Below, piece by piece: positions 26,608 through 35,142 of a stretch of 64,000 nt of DNA. Within the stretch, counting starts at the first letter, position 1, and each line of letters begins with the position of its first letter. Made by a program: the position numbers and the translations under genes. The notes under the pieces were generated by a model. That model saw only the letters and a list, made by a program, of their open reading frames with translations, was not told the origin of the DNA and did no database searches. The DNA comes from JAIESQ01 sp964495375. GTDB taxonomy: Bacteria; Planctomycetota; Planctomycetia; Pirellulales; JAEUIK01. The stretch lies in NCBI GenBank assembly GCA_964495375.1, contig CAZBWM010000030.1, positions 6,169-70,168 of the forward strand. The letters run 5' to 3'.

Positions 26608-26955
26608 ATGGACGAGAAGCACAAAGTGCAACGTGCGGCCGACGTAGCCACTCACCGCGACCTTGAGCAAGCCTTAGACGAGGCGAAGGCGACCAACGAC
26701 AAGCCCAAACGCCGCTGGTTCCGCTTCCGGCTATCGACGGTTTTGATTCTGACCGCGATCGTGGCGTGGGGGATGGCCAGGTGGCCGCTGCTCGAGGAGG
26801 ATTATTACCTCATGCTGCGAGCGATTCCCTACCCCGGGCCGTCACGACCGTTTCCGTTGAAGGGTCCGTTGCTTGCCCTCGCCGCCTTCCTCGCCTGGAA
26901 AGCCGCCTGGGCTGTGGTCGAACGTCGACGACGCCTGCCTGCCGCGCCAGAATAG
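26608..26955 (+). CDS. small membrane protein with RWFRFRLST motif
   Basis: The 115-residue protein has a charged N-terminal 35 residues, then 'PKRRWFRFRLSTVLILTAI', a motif seen at the start of the membrane helix in many planctomycete small proteins. A second hydrophobic segment ('GPLLALAAFLAWKAAWAVV') follows. Both ends are probably cytoplasmic. AAAGG lies just before the ATG at 26608. The stop is 4 bp before the next start, so the pair is surely co-transcribed. Function unknown. Confidence 0.65.
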   Translation: MDEKHKVQRAADVATHRDLEQALDEAKATNDKPKRRWFRFRLSTVLILTAIVAWGMARWPLLEEDYYLMLRAIPYPGPSRPFPLKGPLLALAAFLAWKAAWAVVERRRRLPAAPE

Positions 26956-26959
26956 AGCT

Positions 26960-27271
26960 ATGGACGAGAACCCATACCGAGCACCACAGGATCTTCGTTA
27001 TTCTCAATCTCGTGCTCTGCGGCCGTGGATGTTCTTGATCGCTCTAGGGGCGACCGCGGCGATAGTTGCACTTGCTGTTTTTGTTTACTTGCAGGATGCG
27101 CCGGGTGTTGTGTTCAGGCTCGGTGACCAAGTTCCACTGGGCATACGCGAAAATGACGCCGAGTTTCGGCTTTTCTTGTCGTCTGCGGCAATCGGATTAC
27201 TGGGGGCGGTGGTTGCTTTCGTTGGTATTGTTGGATTCGTAATCGAACGAGTAAGACTCCCGAAACGCTGA
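26960..27271 (+). CDS. small two-pass membrane protein (MDENPYRAP type)
   Basis: The 103-residue protein begins 'MDENPYRAPQDLRYS', a recurrent N-terminus of planctomycete small membrane proteins. It has two hydrophobic helices ('WMFLIALGATAAIVALAVFV' and 'AIGLLGAVVAFVGIVGFVI') with a short periplasmic or cytoplasmic loop between. It starts 4 bp after the preceding gene. Function unknown. Confidence 0.7.
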   Translation: MDENPYRAPQDLRYSQSRALRPWMFLIALGATAAIVALAVFVYLQDAPGVVFRLGDQVPLGIRENDAEFRLFLSSAAIGLLGAVVAFVGIVGFVIERVRLPKR

Positions 27272-27330
27272 ATATCGGTGGAACCCGGTGCACGCAAACC
27301 GCCCGCTAGACGCTCCCCGCCTCCCGGCTC

Positions 27331-27336
27331 TATAAT
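27331..27336 (+). promoter_or_regulatory. candidate promoter -10 (TATAAT) before guaA
   Basis: A perfect TATAAT lies 155 bases before the guaA ATG, with no good -35. Transcription from it would begin just upstream of the hairpin at 27350, making a leader with a terminator in it. Confidence 0.35.
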
Positions 27337-27349
27337 CCCCGTTTGCACC

Positions 27350-27380
27350 GCCCGTCCCCCAGGACGGGCATTTTTATTTT
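27350..27380 (+). terminator. intrinsic terminator (or attenuator) before guaA
   Basis: A perfect 8-bp stem (GCCCGTCC, 27350-27357, with GGACGGGC, 27362-27369) with a 4-nt loop is followed by ATTTTTATTTT. It may end the transcript of the small membrane proteins, whose last stop is at 27271. Alternatively it may act as an attenuator for guaA, because a TATAAT sits 14 bases upstream of it. Confidence 0.8.
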
Positions 27381-27431
27381 CCAGGCTGCCGTGATTCCGT
27401 AGTTGCATCACCAGACTGAGCCACGCGACGT

Positions 27432-27463
27432 CCAAAGCCCTCGCTGGCGCTTCGGGTTGGTGT
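27432..27463. repeat. dispersed GC-rich repeat (CCCTCGCTGGCGCTTCGGG type)
   Basis: The unit around CCCTCGCTGGCGCTTCGGG, followed by TTGGTG, is one I know as a very frequent short repeat of Pirellulales genomes. In translation it gives the tell-tale strings 'PTRSASEG', 'NPKRQRG' and 'HQPEAPARA' on the minus strand. It lies about 30 bases before the guaA start. Confidence 0.7.
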
Positions 27464-27491
27464 GATTGCCGATTGCGGCAAAGCAATCCGC

Positions 27492-29075
27492 ATGACCAGC
27501 GTTCTCGAAACTCCCGTCGTGGCCGCCGCGCCGCTGACCAGCCAAAAAGTGCTCGTGCTCGACTTCGGGTCGCAGTACGCCCAACTCATCGCCCGCCGCG
27601 TGCGCGAGGCCCACGTCTACTGCGAAATCGTCCGGCACGATCTGTCGGCCGAACGGATCCGCGAGATCGCTCCGCAGGGCTTAATCCTCTCGGGCGGTCC
27701 AGCGAGCGTTTACGACCAGGGGGCGCCGCAGTGCGACCCGGCCATCTTCAAGCTGGGCATCCCGGTGCTGGGCATCTGCTACGGCATGCAGTTGGCTTGC
27801 GAAGCGCTCGGTGGCAAAGTGCAGAGTGCGCCGGCCCGCGAGTTCGGTCGCTCGCGCTGCGAGATTCTCGAGGCCGATGGCCTGTTCGCCGGGCTGCCGA
27901 AAGAAATCGACGTCTGGATGAGCCACGGCGATCAGGTGGCGCGTGTCTCCGAAGAGTTTGAGCCGCTGGCCCGCACCGGCACCTGCCCGATCACCGCTGT
28001 GCGGCATCGTTCGCTACCCGTCTACGGTTTGCAGTTCCATCCGGAAGTAACGCACACCGCCTTCGGCACGCAGGTGCTGGCAAATTTTTTGACGTCGGTC
28101 TGCAAGCTGAGCGGCTCGTGGCGGCTCGAAGATTTCGCCACGGCCACGATCGAAGGGATTCGCCGCCGCGTCGGCAAGGCGCGTGTGATCTGCGGCCTGT
28201 CGGGCGGAGTCGATAGCTCGGTCGTCGCGGCGCTGTTGTACCAGGCGATCGGCAACCAGCTCTCGTGCATCCTGGTCGACAACGGCCTGCTGCGCAAGAA
28301 CGAAGAAGCCGCCGTGATCCGCGAGTTCACCACGCATTTCAAAACCGATCTGCACGTGGTGAAGGCTGAGGACAAGTTCCTCGCGGCGCTGGCCGGCGTG
28401 GTTGATCCGCAGGTGAAGCGCAAGCGAATTGGACACGCCTTTATCGAGTGCTTTACCGACGAAGCGGCCCGCATCTCCGATGCCCGCTTTCTCGCGCAGG
28501 GTACGCTCTACCCTGACGTGATCGAAAGCGGCGCCTCGGCCGACGGCCCGGCTGCCACGATCAAGCTGCACCACAACGTCGGCGGGTTGCCTGAGAACTT
28601 GGAATTCGAGTTGATTGAGCCCTTGCGCGATCTGTTCAAAGACGAAGTCCGCCGGCTCGGCGAACAACTGGGCCTGCCGCCGGAGATTGTCTGGCGACAT
28701 CCGTTCCCCGGGCCGGGGCTGGCCGTCCGCTGCCTGGGCGAGGTAACTCGTGATCGGCTCGACCGCCTGCGCGACGCCGACGCCATCGTGATCGACGAAA
28801 TCCGCAAGGCCGGGCTGTATCGCGACGTGTCGCAAGCCTTCGCCGTGCTGCTGCCGGTGCAGTCGGTCGGCGTGATGGGGGATGCTCGCACTTATGAAGA
28901 CGCGATCGCCGTCCGCTCGGTGAACACCGACGACTTCATGACGGCCGACTGGAGCCACTTGCCGTACGACTTGCTCGCCCGCATCTCGACGCGAATCATT
29001 AACGAAGTGCGCGGCGTGAACCGCGTGGTCTACGACATCAGCTCGAAGCCGCCGGCCACGATCGAGTGGGAGTGA
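27492..29075 (+). CDS. guaA: GMP synthase (glutamine-hydrolysing)
   Basis: The 527-residue cytosolic enzyme aminates XMP to GMP. The N-terminal glutamine amidotransferase has catalytic Cys about 96 in 'LGICYGMQLACEALGG' and the His/Glu pair in 'LQFHPEVTHTAFG'. The ATP-pyrophosphatase domain has the P-loop 'VICGLSGGVDSSVVAAL'. The C-terminal dimerisation domain ends 'VYDISSKPPATIEWE', as in the family. The ATG at 27492 gives the normal length. No strong ribosome site is seen. Confidence 0.97.
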   Translation: MTSVLETPVVAAAPLTSQKVLVLDFGSQYAQLIARRVREAHVYCEIVRHDLSAERIREIAPQGLILSGGPASVYDQGAPQCDPAIFKLGIPVLGICYGMQLACEALGGKVQSAPAREFGRSRCEILEADGLFAGLPKEIDVWMSHGDQVARVSEEFEPLARTGTCPITAVRHRSLPVYGLQFHPEVTHTAFGTQVLANFLTSVCKLSGSWRLEDFATATIEGIRRRVGKARVICGLSGGVDSSVVAALLYQAIGNQLSCILVDNGLLRKNEEAAVIREFTTHFKTDLHVVKAEDKFLAALAGVVDPQVKRKRIGHAFIECFTDEAARISDARFLAQGTLYPDVIESGASADGPAATIKLHHNVGGLPENLEFELIEPLRDLFKDEVRRLGEQLGLPPEIVWRHPFPGPGLAVRCLGEVTRDRLDRLRDADAIVIDEIRKAGLYRDVSQAFAVLLPVQSVGVMGDARTYEDAIAVRSVNTDDFMTADWSHLPYDLLARISTRIINEVRGVNRVVYDISSKPPATIEWE

Positions 29076-29142
29076 CGAGCGAAGCCCCGTCTTCGCAAAA
29101 AAATCGCCGCGCCATCCGCCCGCGTCCATTTCCTTCCGACCT

Positions 29143-29201
29143 CATCCGTGACCATCCGTGTAATCCGTGGTCACAAACTTTCCGTTTAATCTGTGGTGAC
29201 C
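29143..29201. repeat. dispersed 'CCGTGTAATCCGTGGT' repeat
   Basis: CATCCGTG occurs twice (29143 and 29153), CCGTGTAATCCGTGGTCAC lies at 29156-29174, and a degenerate copy (CCGTTTAATCTGTGGTGACC) at 29182-29201 ends three bases before the ettA ATG. Minus-strand translation gives 'TTDYTDGHG', a well-known artefact of this repeat in planctomycete and other bacterial genomes. Confidence 0.7.
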
Positions 29202-29204
29202 CGA

Positions 29205-30878
29205 ATGGGTAAGCAATACATCTATCAAATCGAATCGATGACCAAGAAGCACGGGCAGAAGACCGTGCTTGAGAACATCTGGCTCTCGTTCTACCCCGGC
29301 GCCAAGATCGGCGTGCTGGGGCGCAACGGCTCGGGCAAGAGCACGCTGCTGAAGATCATGGCCGGGCTCGACAAGGAGTTTGACGGCGAGGCCAAGCTGA
29401 CCGATGGCTTTACGGTCGGCTACTTGTCGCAGGAGCCGCAACTGAACCCCGACAAGGACGTGTTCGGCAACGTGCAGGAAGCGGTCGCCCACACGCGCGC
29501 GATCCTGGCCCGCTACGACGAGATCAACGCCAAGCTCGGCGAGCCGCTCGAGCCCGACGAAATGGAAAAGCTGCTCGACGAGCAAGCCCGCGTGCAGGAT
29601 CAGATTGAAACGCTGAACGCATGGGAGCTCGATCGGCAGGTCGAAATCGCCATGGATGCGATGAACCTGCCGCCGGGGGACGCCGACGTGACGACCCTCT
29701 CGGGGGGCGAGCGGCGCCGCGTCGCGCTCTGCAAGATTTTGCTCGAACATCCCGATCTGTTGCTGCTGGACGAACCGACGAACCACCTCGATGCCGAGTC
29801 GGTCGCCTGGCTCGAACGGCACTTGGGCGAATACACCGGCACCGTCGTGGCCGTGACCCATGATCGGTACTTCTTGGACAACGTGGCGGGCTGGATCCTG
29901 GAGCTCGATCGCGGTCGTGGTATCCCCTGGGAAGGCAACTACAGCAGTTGGCTCGAACAGAAGCAGCAGCGCCTGGTGCGCGAAGAGAAAGCGGCCAGCG
30001 CTCGCCAGAAAACCTTGCAGCGCGAGCTGGAGTGGATTCGTCTGGCCCCGCGGGCTCGGCAGGCCAAGAACAAAGCCCGCATCAAGGCCTACGAGGAAAT
30101 GTCGCGCGAGAACTTTCAGGAGAAGCTCGACGAGTTCGAGATGCAGATTCCCCCGGGCAAACACCTGGGCGATCTGGTCGTCGAGTTCGACAAAGTCTCG
30201 AAGGGCTACGGCGATCGGCTGTTGGTGGAAGATCTCACGTTCCGGTTGCCGCCGGGTGGAATCGTCGGCGTCATCGGCCCCAACGGCGCCGGCAAGACGA
30301 CGCTGTTCCGCATGATCGTCGGCGAAGAGCAGCCCGACGCCGGTGTGGTGCGGATGGGCACAACCGTGGAACTGGGTTACGTCGATCAATCGCGCGACGC
30401 CCTGGACGACGAGTTGTCGGTGTTCGAGGAGATCTCCGGCGGGCACGACACCATCGAGCTCGGCGGTCGCAAAATCAACAGCCGGGCGTACGTCGCGCGG
30501 TTCAATTTCCACGGTCCCGATCAGCAGAAGCTCGTCGGCAAGCTCTCGGGGGGCGAGCGCAACCGCGTCCACCTGGCTAAGCTGCTACGGCGCGGCTGCA
30601 ACGTGCTGCTGTTGGACGAACCGACGAACGACCTGGATGTCGACACGTTGCGGGCGTTGGAAGAAGCAATCCTCAACTTCGCCGGTTGCGTGGTGGTAAT
30701 CACGCACGATCGCTGGTTTTTGGACCGCATCGCCACGCATATCCTGGCGTTCGAGGGAGACAGCCAGGTGGTGTGGTGCGAAGGGAACTTTCAGACCTAC
30801 GAAGACGAGCGCCATCGCCGGCAGGGGATCGACGCCGATCAGCCGCACCGCCTGCGGTACAAGAAGCTGACGCACTAG
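29205..30878 (+). CDS. ettA: energy-dependent translational throttle protein EttA
   Basis: The 557-residue ABC-F protein has two ATPase domains. The first Walker A is 'GVLGRNGSGKSTLLKIMAG', with signature 'TLSGGERRRVALCKILL' and Walker B 'LLLLDEPTNHLD'. The second has 'IGPNGAGKTTLF', 'LSGGERNRVHLAKLL' and 'VLLLDEPTNDLD'. The linker between them holds the P-site tRNA-interaction motif region with basic helices. EttA binds the ribosomal E site and gates the first peptide bond when ATP is low. The length matches E. coli EttA. The ATG at 29205 is preferred over a GTG four codons upstream. Confidence 0.96.
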   Translation: MGKQYIYQIESMTKKHGQKTVLENIWLSFYPGAKIGVLGRNGSGKSTLLKIMAGLDKEFDGEAKLTDGFTVGYLSQEPQLNPDKDVFGNVQEAVAHTRAILARYDEINAKLGEPLEPDEMEKLLDEQARVQDQIETLNAWELDRQVEIAMDAMNLPPGDADVTTLSGGERRRVALCKILLEHPDLLLLDEPTNHLDAESVAWLERHLGEYTGTVVAVTHDRYFLDNVAGWILELDRGRGIPWEGNYSSWLEQKQQRLVREEKAASARQKTLQRELEWIRLAPRARQAKNKARIKAYEEMSRENFQEKLDEFEMQIPPGKHLGDLVVEFDKVSKGYGDRLLVEDLTFRLPPGGIVGVIGPNGAGKTTLFRMIVGEEQPDAGVVRMGTTVELGYVDQSRDALDDELSVFEEISGGHDTIELGGRKINSRAYVARFNFHGPDQQKLVGKLSGGERNRVHLAKLLRRGCNVLLLDEPTNDLDVDTLRALEEAILNFAGCVVVITHDRWFLDRIATHILAFEGDSQVVWCEGNFQTYEDERHRRQGIDADQPHRLRYKKLTH

Positions 30879-31015
30879 CAATCGCTGGGGGATTCCGTCA
30901 CGTCCTTTTGACGTGCGCGGCGCGCTGCTAGCATACGTGCCGGATTATTGGTTGACGTCGCGCGGCGGGCGTATCGCGTCGTCCCGTAGTGGTTCTGCTT
31001 GCGAGATCGCGCGCC

Positions 31016-33625
31016 GTGGCTCTCTCTCCCATGATGCAGCAGTACGAAGATGCCCGTCGGGCTTGCCCCGATGCGCTGTTGCTGTTTCGCATGGGCGATT
31101 TCTACGAGATGTTCTACGACGACGCGCGGCGGGCCGCCGAAGTGCTCGGGCTGGCACTCACCAGCCGCGAGAAAGGCGAAAACGCCGTGCCGATGGCCGG
31201 CTTTCCCTACCATCAGCTCGAAGCGTATCTCGCCAAGCTGATTGGCGCGGGGCTGCGGGCGGCGATCTGCGAACAGGTCGAAGACCCCAAACAAGCCAAG
31301 GGGCTGGTGCGCCGCGAAGTCACGCGTGTCGTCACGCCGGGCACGCTGACCGACGACGCCCTACTCGATCCGCGCACGAGCAATTACCTGGCCGCCGTGG
31401 TGGGAGATGGCGACGCCGTGGGGCTGGCCTGGGTGGATCTGTCGACCGCACGGTTCTGCGCCGCGCAACTGCCGGCTCGCACGCTCGGCGACGAGCTGGC
31501 CCGCATCGGACCAACCGAGTGCCTGGTGACGAGCGAAGGTCAAACGCTGCCGCTAGGGCGCGACGAGCGCATGTTGATTACGCCGCGCCCGGCCTGGTCG
31601 TTCGGATTGCCGTCGGCGCGCGAAACGCTGGAGAAGCACTTCGGCACCGCCACGCTGGCCGGCTTCGGTTTTGAAGATGGCGATGCATTGGCTCTGCGCG
31701 CGGCCGGCGCCGTGCTTACTTATCTGTTGGAAACGCAGCGGGCGAGCCTCGATCATCTGGTGCGATTGGAGCCTTATCGCTCCGGGAGCACGCTCGAAAT
31801 CGATCAGGCGACGCGGCGCAGTTTGGAGCTGGTCGCCACATTGCGCGACGGGCGCCGCGAGGGCTCGCTGTTGGGCGTGCTCGACCAGGCGGTCACGCCG
31901 ATGGGCTCGCGCTTGCTGGCCGACTGGCTGGCCAACCCGCTCACCGATCTGGCGTCGATCGACGAGCGTCTGGCCGCGGTCGAAGAGCTGGTCGCGCAGG
32001 CCTCGCTGGCGGCCGCCATTCGCGACACGCTCAAGAAGGTCTACGACCTCGAGCGGCTGGTCGCTCGCGTCACAACCGGTCGGGCGACGCCGCGCGACTT
32101 GAGCTTCGTGAGCCGCACGCTCCGCGCGCTACCGGCGCTGAAGGCCAAGCTGACGTCGCGCAGCAGTACTCTGTTGAATCGCCTGGAAGCGGAGCTTGAT
32201 TTATGCCCCGACCTGCGCGGCAAGCTCGACGCCGGCCTTGTGGACGATTGCCCGCTGTCGAGCCGCGAGGGCGGTTTCATTCGCCCCGGCTATCACCCGC
32301 CCCTTGATACGCTGCGCGAGCTGGCCGTCGGCGGTAAGCAGTGGATCGCCGGCTATCAGGCCCGCGAGATCGAGCGAACCGGCATCTCCAGCCTGAAGGT
32401 CGGTTTCAACAAAGTTTTCGGCTATTACATCGAGATCACCAACACGCACTCAGCCAAAGCGCCGGCCGAATACATCCGCAAGCAGACGGTCAAGAACGCC
32501 GAGCGCTACATCACACCGGAGCTTAAGGAATACGAAGAGCGCGTGCTGACCGCCGACGAGCGGGCCCAAGGGCTTGAATACGATTTGTTCGTCGAATTGC
32601 GCGAAGTCGTGGCGGCCGCTGGCCGGCGCTTGCAAACCACGGCCGCCGTGCTGGCCCAGCTCGACGTGCTAACGGCGCTAGCCGAACTGGCGCGCTCGCG
32701 CGGCTATGTGCGGCCGCGCGTGGTCGCCGAACCGGTGCTCGACATTCGCGATGGCCGCCACCCGGTGCTCGATGTCTGCCTGCCGGCCGGCACGTTTGTG
32801 CCCAATGACACTTGCACCTCGCCCGACGGTGCGCAGTTCTTGTTGATCACGGGCCCCAACATGGCGGGCAAGAGCACCTACATCCGGCAGACGGCGCTCT
32901 TGACGATCATGGCGCAGATCGGCAGTTTTGTGCCGGCCCGTGAGGCGACCATCGGCGTGGGCGATCGCGTCTTCGCGCGCGTGGGGGCCAGCGACGAGCT
33001 GTCGCGCGGCTTCAGCACCTTCATGGTCGAGATGACGGAGACCGCTCGCATTCTCAACACGGCCACGCCGCGCAGCCTGGTGATTCTGGATGAGATCGGT
33101 CGCGGCACCAGCACCTACGACGGCGTCTCGCTGGCCTGGGCGGTGGTCGAGTACCTGCACGACCAGGTTGGCTGCCGCACGCTGTTCGCCACGCATTATC
33201 ACGAGCTGGCCGATCTGGAGCGCTCGCTCTCGGGCGTCAAGAATCTCAACGTCGCGGTTCGCGAATGGCAGGACGAGGTCGTCTTCCTGCACAAAATCAT
33301 CGACGGCGCCGCCGACAAGAGCTACGGCATCCAGGTCGCTCGGTTGGCCGGCGTGCCGCGCGAAGTTCTCGAACGGGCGAAAGACATTCTGGCTGAGCTC
33401 GAGTCGCAGCATTTGGACTCGCAGGGGCAGGCCCGCATCGCCAAGCACAAGGAGCGCGGCCGGGTCGGTCAAATGCAGCTCACGCTGTTTGGCTTCGCCG
33501 ATCATCCGCTGTTGGACCGGCTGCGCCAGCTCGACATCGACGAAACCGCACCAAAGGAGGCGCTCCGGCTGTTGGCCGAGTGGCAGAGTGAACTGCGGGG
33601 GGAACGGGCGGCGGTGGGAACGTGA
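31016..33625 (+). CDS. mutS: DNA mismatch repair protein MutS
   Basis: The 869-residue mismatch sensor begins 'ALSPMMQQYEDARRACPDAL' and has the mismatch-reading Phe-x-Glu in 'GDFYEMFYDD' (29-31). The lever and clamp domains follow. The C-terminal ATPase has Walker A 'GPNMAGKSTYIRQTALL', Walker B 'SLVILDEIGRGTSTYDG' and the signature His in 'FATHYHELADLE'. It is of full MutS1 type with all domains. The start is uncertain: GTG at 31016 starts right before the conserved region, and GTG at 30989 would add nine residues. No mutL is near. Confidence 0.95.
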   Translation: MALSPMMQQYEDARRACPDALLLFRMGDFYEMFYDDARRAAEVLGLALTSREKGENAVPMAGFPYHQLEAYLAKLIGAGLRAAICEQVEDPKQAKGLVRREVTRVVTPGTLTDDALLDPRTSNYLAAVVGDGDAVGLAWVDLSTARFCAAQLPARTLGDELARIGPTECLVTSEGQTLPLGRDERMLITPRPAWSFGLPSARETLEKHFGTATLAGFGFEDGDALALRAAGAVLTYLLETQRASLDHLVRLEPYRSGSTLEIDQATRRSLELVATLRDGRREGSLLGVLDQAVTPMGSRLLADWLANPLTDLASIDERLAAVEELVAQASLAAAIRDTLKKVYDLERLVARVTTGRATPRDLSFVSRTLRALPALKAKLTSRSSTLLNRLEAELDLCPDLRGKLDAGLVDDCPLSSREGGFIRPGYHPPLDTLRELAVGGKQWIAGYQAREIERTGISSLKVGFNKVFGYYIEITNTHSAKAPAEYIRKQTVKNAERYITPELKEYEERVLTADERAQGLEYDLFVELREVVAAAGRRLQTTAAVLAQLDVLTALAELARSRGYVRPRVVAEPVLDIRDGRHPVLDVCLPAGTFVPNDTCTSPDGAQFLLITGPNMAGKSTYIRQTALLTIMAQIGSFVPAREATIGVGDRVFARVGASDELSRGFSTFMVEMTETARILNTATPRSLVILDEIGRGTSTYDGVSLAWAVVEYLHDQVGCRTLFATHYHELADLERSLSGVKNLNVAVREWQDEVVFLHKIIDGAADKSYGIQVARLAGVPREVLERAKDILAELESQHLDSQGQARIAKHKERGRVGQMQLTLFGFADHPLLDRLRQLDIDETAPKEALRLLAEWQSELRGERAAVGT

Positions 33626-33741
33626 TGATGGACTCCTAATGGCTGGACCACGGCATTTCTAAGCTCGTTGCCGTCCGGGAGTATTTACGCCACACCCGGT
33701 TGTTAATGGACAGTCGAACCATATCGGCCGCTTCTAGCCGA

Positions 33742-33771
33742 TTTACGACCGGTCCCATTCCGGATTACACT
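33742..33771 (+). promoter_or_regulatory. candidate promoter of the FG-GAP gene
   Basis: TTTACG at 33742-33747 and TACACT at 33766-33771 are 18 bp apart, and the -10 lies 118 bases before the ATG. The 13-mer TTACACTAGGCGG containing the -10 also lies upstream of tal at the same distance. The remaining 260-bp spacer after mutS holds no gene. Confidence 0.4.
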
Positions 33772-33883
33772 AGGCGGCCGTGGGGGAATCGGCCGGGACG
33801 ACTCCCGTCCCCCCTCGGCACGACCCGTGTCCAACAGCACTACCAAACCAATTCGATATCAAAATTCTTCGAGGAGCTTTCCG

Positions 33884-35053
33884 ATGCACGCACGAGCGGT
33901 TCTGGCGGCGGCAGTCGCGGTGGTCGTCGGTCTGGTGGCAGGCTCGACCGACGCGGCTGAAAAGAAGGCCGCGAAGATCACCTTCAAGAAGGTGCAGCTC
34001 GACAACAAGTTCCGTAGCGAAGGTTGCTGCGTCGGCGACTTCAATCACGACGGCAAGCCCGACATCGCGGCCGGCAGCGTTTACTACGCCGCCCCGGATT
34101 GGAAGCCGGTGCTGATTATGGACCCGCCTGAGGAATTCGATCCGGCGGTCTATAGCCATTCGTTCTGCAACTTCGCGCAGGATCTCAACGGCGATGGCTG
34201 GGTCGATCTGATTGTGGTCGACTTCCCGGGACAGCAGACGTGGTGGTTTGAGAATCCGCAAACCGCCGCCGGGCCTTGGAAGAAGCACGAGTGCGTGCCG
34301 GTCACGAATAACGAGAGCCCGAATTTCCTGGATGTCGATGGCGACGGGCGTCGCGAGCTGGTCTTCGCCGACGGCGAGCATCGCATGGCCCTGGCGCGAC
34401 CGGGCGCGCAGCCCGCGGACAAGTGGAACATTCAGGCGATCTCGGTCCCCAAAGCGCCGGGCACCGATAAGTTCTCGCACGGCTTGGGCATTGGCGACGT
34501 CAACGGCGATGGTCGTAGCGATGTGATCTCGACCGGCGGTTGGTGGGAGCAACCGGAGAAGAGTGCGGCCGCGGGTGATTGGAAGTTCCATGCCGGCGAG
34601 CTCGGCCCGCTGTGCGCCAACATGTACACCTACGACTTTGATGGCGACGGCGACAACGACATCGTCAGCAGCAGTGCTCACCAGACCGGCATCTGGTGGC
34701 ACGAGCAAACGCCCGAAGGCTGGAAGCGACACGAGATCGACTCCAGCTTCTCTCAGACGCACAGCATGTGTTTTGCCGACATGAACAGCGATGGCTTGCC
34801 CGATTTGGTGACCGGCAAGCGTTGGTGGGCGCACGGCGCCAAGGGAGACCCGGGGAGCGAGCAGCCGGCCGTGATGTACTGGTTTGAGTTCAAGCGCGAA
34901 GGGGGCAAGCCCACCTGGACGGCGCACCAGTTCGATCACGATAGCGGTGTGGGAACGCAATTCGAGGTGGCCGACGTCAACGGCGACGGGCTGTTGGACG
35001 TGGCCACGGGAAACAAGAAGGGGGCCCACTACTTCCAACAAGTTCGCCAGTAA
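33884..35053 (+). CDS. secreted FG-GAP/VCBS-repeat protein
   Basis: The 389-residue protein has a signal peptide ('HARAVLAAAVAVVVGLVAGS') and then a seven-bladed integrin-type propeller. The repeats carry calcium-binding loops 'DFNHDGKPD', 'DLNGDGWVD', 'DVDGDGRRE', 'DVNGDGRSD', 'DFDGDGDND', 'DMNSDGLPD' and 'DVNGDGLLD', seven in total. Such proteins are widespread in planctomycetes and are thought to bind ligands at the cell surface. The strong ribosome site GAGGAG fixes the ATG at 33884. Function unknown beyond the fold. Confidence 0.9.
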   Translation: MHARAVLAAAVAVVVGLVAGSTDAAEKKAAKITFKKVQLDNKFRSEGCCVGDFNHDGKPDIAAGSVYYAAPDWKPVLIMDPPEEFDPAVYSHSFCNFAQDLNGDGWVDLIVVDFPGQQTWWFENPQTAAGPWKKHECVPVTNNESPNFLDVDGDGRRELVFADGEHRMALARPGAQPADKWNIQAISVPKAPGTDKFSHGLGIGDVNGDGRSDVISTGGWWEQPEKSAAAGDWKFHAGELGPLCANMYTYDFDGDGDNDIVSSSAHQTGIWWHEQTPEGWKRHEIDSSFSQTHSMCFADMNSDGLPDLVTGKRWWAHGAKGDPGSEQPAVMYWFEFKREGGKPTWTAHQFDHDSGVGTQFEVADVNGDGLLDVATGNKKGAHYFQQVRQ

Positions 35054-35142
35054 GCGCGGCAACGTTCCGCATGCTGGGGACGTTGGCTGCTGGGGGGAGA
35101 GGGGACGATGCCGCTCGCGGGCGGTTCACTCATAGGGAATCG

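Noticed and set aside
28014..30572. Long minus-strand frames (371 and 476 codons) opposite guaA and ettA
   Set aside because: They mirror conserved genes on the + strand. The end of one ('TTDYTDGHG') is the translated repeat at 29143-29201.
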